The notes under the pieces: model-generated
What the model saw: the letters and a program-made list of their open reading frames with translations, nothing else
What the model was told of the DNA's origin: nothing
The model's database searches: none
NCBI GenBank assembly: GCA_900551195.1
Contig: URVD01000113.1
Location: 1 to 6,067, forward strand
Direction of reading: 5' to 3'
Length of the DNA stretch: 6,067 nt
Source of the DNA: an uncultured Collinsella sp.
Lineage (GTDB): Bacteria > Actinomycetota > Coriobacteriia > Coriobacteriales > Coriobacteriaceae
Shown: positions 5,071 through 6,067 of the stretch, piece after piece
Layout of the letters: each line of letters begins with the position of its first letter
How positions within the stretch are numbered: position 1 is the stretch's first letter
Made by a program: the position numbers and the translations under genes

Positions 5071-6053
5071 TAGAGGTCTCCTCCCTTAAACGGCAAGCCC
5101 TGCTCGGCCGCCCGCAGGATTCGTTCGTCGATCTGGGAACGCACGATATCGCTGGTGGCGACCCAGGCGGCAAAGCTGGCGTTGTCGGGGGCGCCCAGGC
5201 CCTCTTGCAGCACCGGCGTCGCCTCGGACAGCGCAAGGACAAGCTCGTCGGTGGAGCCCACACCCACGTTGACGCGGGCATAGACGCCATCGGGAAACTC
5301 GGTTTGGAAGTAGAGTGCCTCGGCTGCGTGCGGGCACGAGCGTGCAAGGATGCGCAGGTAGTGCTCGGCACCCTCGTAGTCCAGCTCGCGCCAGGCAGCG
5401 CTCATCAGCGCGATGAGCGTCCACGGGTCCAAGTCACGCTCCGCATCCTTGGGACGACGGCGTAACGGCGTGTTGGCGAGATAGGGTACGGAGTGGGCAG
5501 AGCGAAAGCGCTTGAGCTCCTCGGCGGGGTATTCGAGCTTTGCCATGGCGAGCATCGCGGTGTGGCGGACGCCAGCCGGATCGTTGGGGGCAAAGTCGAG
5601 GCTGCAGTTTGCAGCTTCGAGCGACATGCGATAGCGGCCGCTAATGAGGGCGCGTGACGCAAGGGCGGCAAGCCAGCGCAGGTAGGGACGGCGCATAAGG
5701 TCGCCTGCGGCCTCGCGCTCGTAGGGGTCCTGCGCCGAGGCGATCTTGAGTGCCAGGTCGTGCTCGACTTCATCGCGCTTGGATACCAAGTACTGTACGT
5801 ACTCCTCGTTGGAGTTGGCGGTGAGGGCGCACAGCATGCGCTGGGCATCCCAGTTGCTCGGATCGAGCGCGGCTGCCTCGCGGAGCATGTTCTCGGCTGC
5901 GGCCTCTTCTTGCTCTGCCTGGGTATCGTCAGGGATAAAGGGAATGCGGTAGTCGACAGCCTCGACCACCTTGGCAATGAGGTGACCAGCACGGTCGCGG
6001 TCGTGCACGATGCAGATCTTTTGCTTTTTCGTCCCACTGTGCAGCGTCAGCAT
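5070..6053 (-). CDS. Helical-repeat (TPR/ST7-like) protein, possibly 5'-partial
   Basis: The 327 residues from the ATG at 6053 form an alpha-helical, soluble protein of unknown function. A TPR-like stretch lies at 49-78 (EEAAAENMLREAAALDPSNWDAQRML). RPYLRWLAALASRALISGRY (122-141) is followed by SLDFAPNDPAGVRHTAMLAMAKLEYPAEE, a pattern like bacterial ST7-type TPR proteins. DPWTLIALMSAAWRELDYEGAEHYLRILA (209-237) is another helix pair. The first residues (KKQKICIVHDRDRAG) are basic. The frame stays open through the last 14 bases of the window and no ribosome binding site precedes this ATG. The downstream paralog has about 34 more residues before the shared region, so the true start may lie beyond the window edge. 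It ends in TAA overlapping the next ATG. Confidence 0.8.
   Translation of the reverse strand: MLTLHSGTKKQKICIVHDRDRAGHLIAKVVEAVDYRIPFIPDDTQAEQEEAAAENMLREAAALDPSNWDAQRMLCALTANSNEEYVQYLVSKRDEVEHDLALKIASAQDPYEREAAGDLMRRPYLRWLAALASRALISGRYRMSLEAANCSLDFAPNDPAGVRHTAMLAMAKLEYPAEELKRFRSAHSVPYLANTPLRRRPKDAERDLDPWTLIALMSAAWRELDYEGAEHYLRILARSCPHAAEALYFQTEFPDGVYARVNVGVGSTDELVLALSEATPVLQEGLGAPDNASFAAWVATSDIVRSQIDERILRAAEQGLPFKGGDL
5078..5085 (-). promoter_or_regulatory. Strong ribosome binding site at the TAATG overlap
   Basis: GGGAGGAG on the minus strand lies inside the end of the upstream gene, 7 nt before the ATG at 5070. It fixes the start of the 347-residue protein. Together with the one-base stop/start overlap it suggests translational coupling of the two paralogs. 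Confidence 0.8.
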
Positions 6054-6067
6054 AAGTATCGCGCGGA

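Noticed and set aside
4630..5073. Plus-strand ORF of 147 residues
   Set aside because: Antisense shadow of the 347-residue helical-repeat gene; low-complexity composition and no ribosome binding site logic.
5990..6040. Toprim or nucleotide-binding motif from KICIVHDRDRAG near the N-terminus of the 327-residue protein
   Set aside because: A short resemblance only; the rest of the protein is helical repeat and no other motif of such an enzyme follows.
4027..6053. The two helical-repeat genes as one gene split by a frameshift
   Set aside because: They align to each other along their length rather than to successive parts of one protein. The junction has a proper stop, a strong Shine-Dalgarno sequence and an ATG.

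Overview
The window looks like chromosomal DNA of a high-GC Gram-positive anaerobe. The best guess is the Coriobacteriia (Collinsella-like). This rests on the GC-rich right-hand two thirds, a MurT/GatD-type peptidoglycan amidation enzyme, and intergenic repeats built around a GGGGACAGGCACC core. The genus is an inference; no rRNA or other marker gene is present.

Left part (1-1262, + strand): the C-terminal three quarters of a class C beta-lactamase-like serine hydrolase. An in-frame stop lies just before the conserved LLMLTMTMGQ block and the catalytic SxxK region is absent, so the gene looks broken at its 5' end. A terminator-like hairpin with a T-run follows it. This part is visibly less GC-rich than the rest.

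Middle (1263-1803): a non-coding stretch. It holds a solitary tRNA 3'-half-like sequence (T-arm plus acceptor strand, + strand). Next comes an intact tRNA-Glu(TTC) gene on the minus strand with its own extended -10 promoter and terminator. Beyond it lies an unusual repeat block: four 15-bp units in strictly alternating orientation, spaced exactly 40 bp apart. The block is bracketed by two degenerate direct repeats, and the right-hand one is part of a hairpin that could terminate the neighbouring operon.

Right part (1804-6053, all minus strand): a three-gene operon read right to left. Two adjacent genes encode diverged paralogous alpha-helical repeat proteins (TPR/ST7-like, function unknown) whose stop and start codons overlap as TAATG. 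After a 45-nt gap comes a 725-residue single-chain fusion of MurT (lipid II Mur-ligase-like subunit) and GatD (glutaminase subunit). In staphylococci these are two separate proteins that together convert D-Glu of lipid II to D-isoglutamine.

The observations most worth a second look are the 40-bp-period alternating inverted repeat array, the MurT-GatD fusion with its paired helical-repeat partners, and the tRNA remnant beside tRNA-Glu at a compositional boundary next to a decayed gene.
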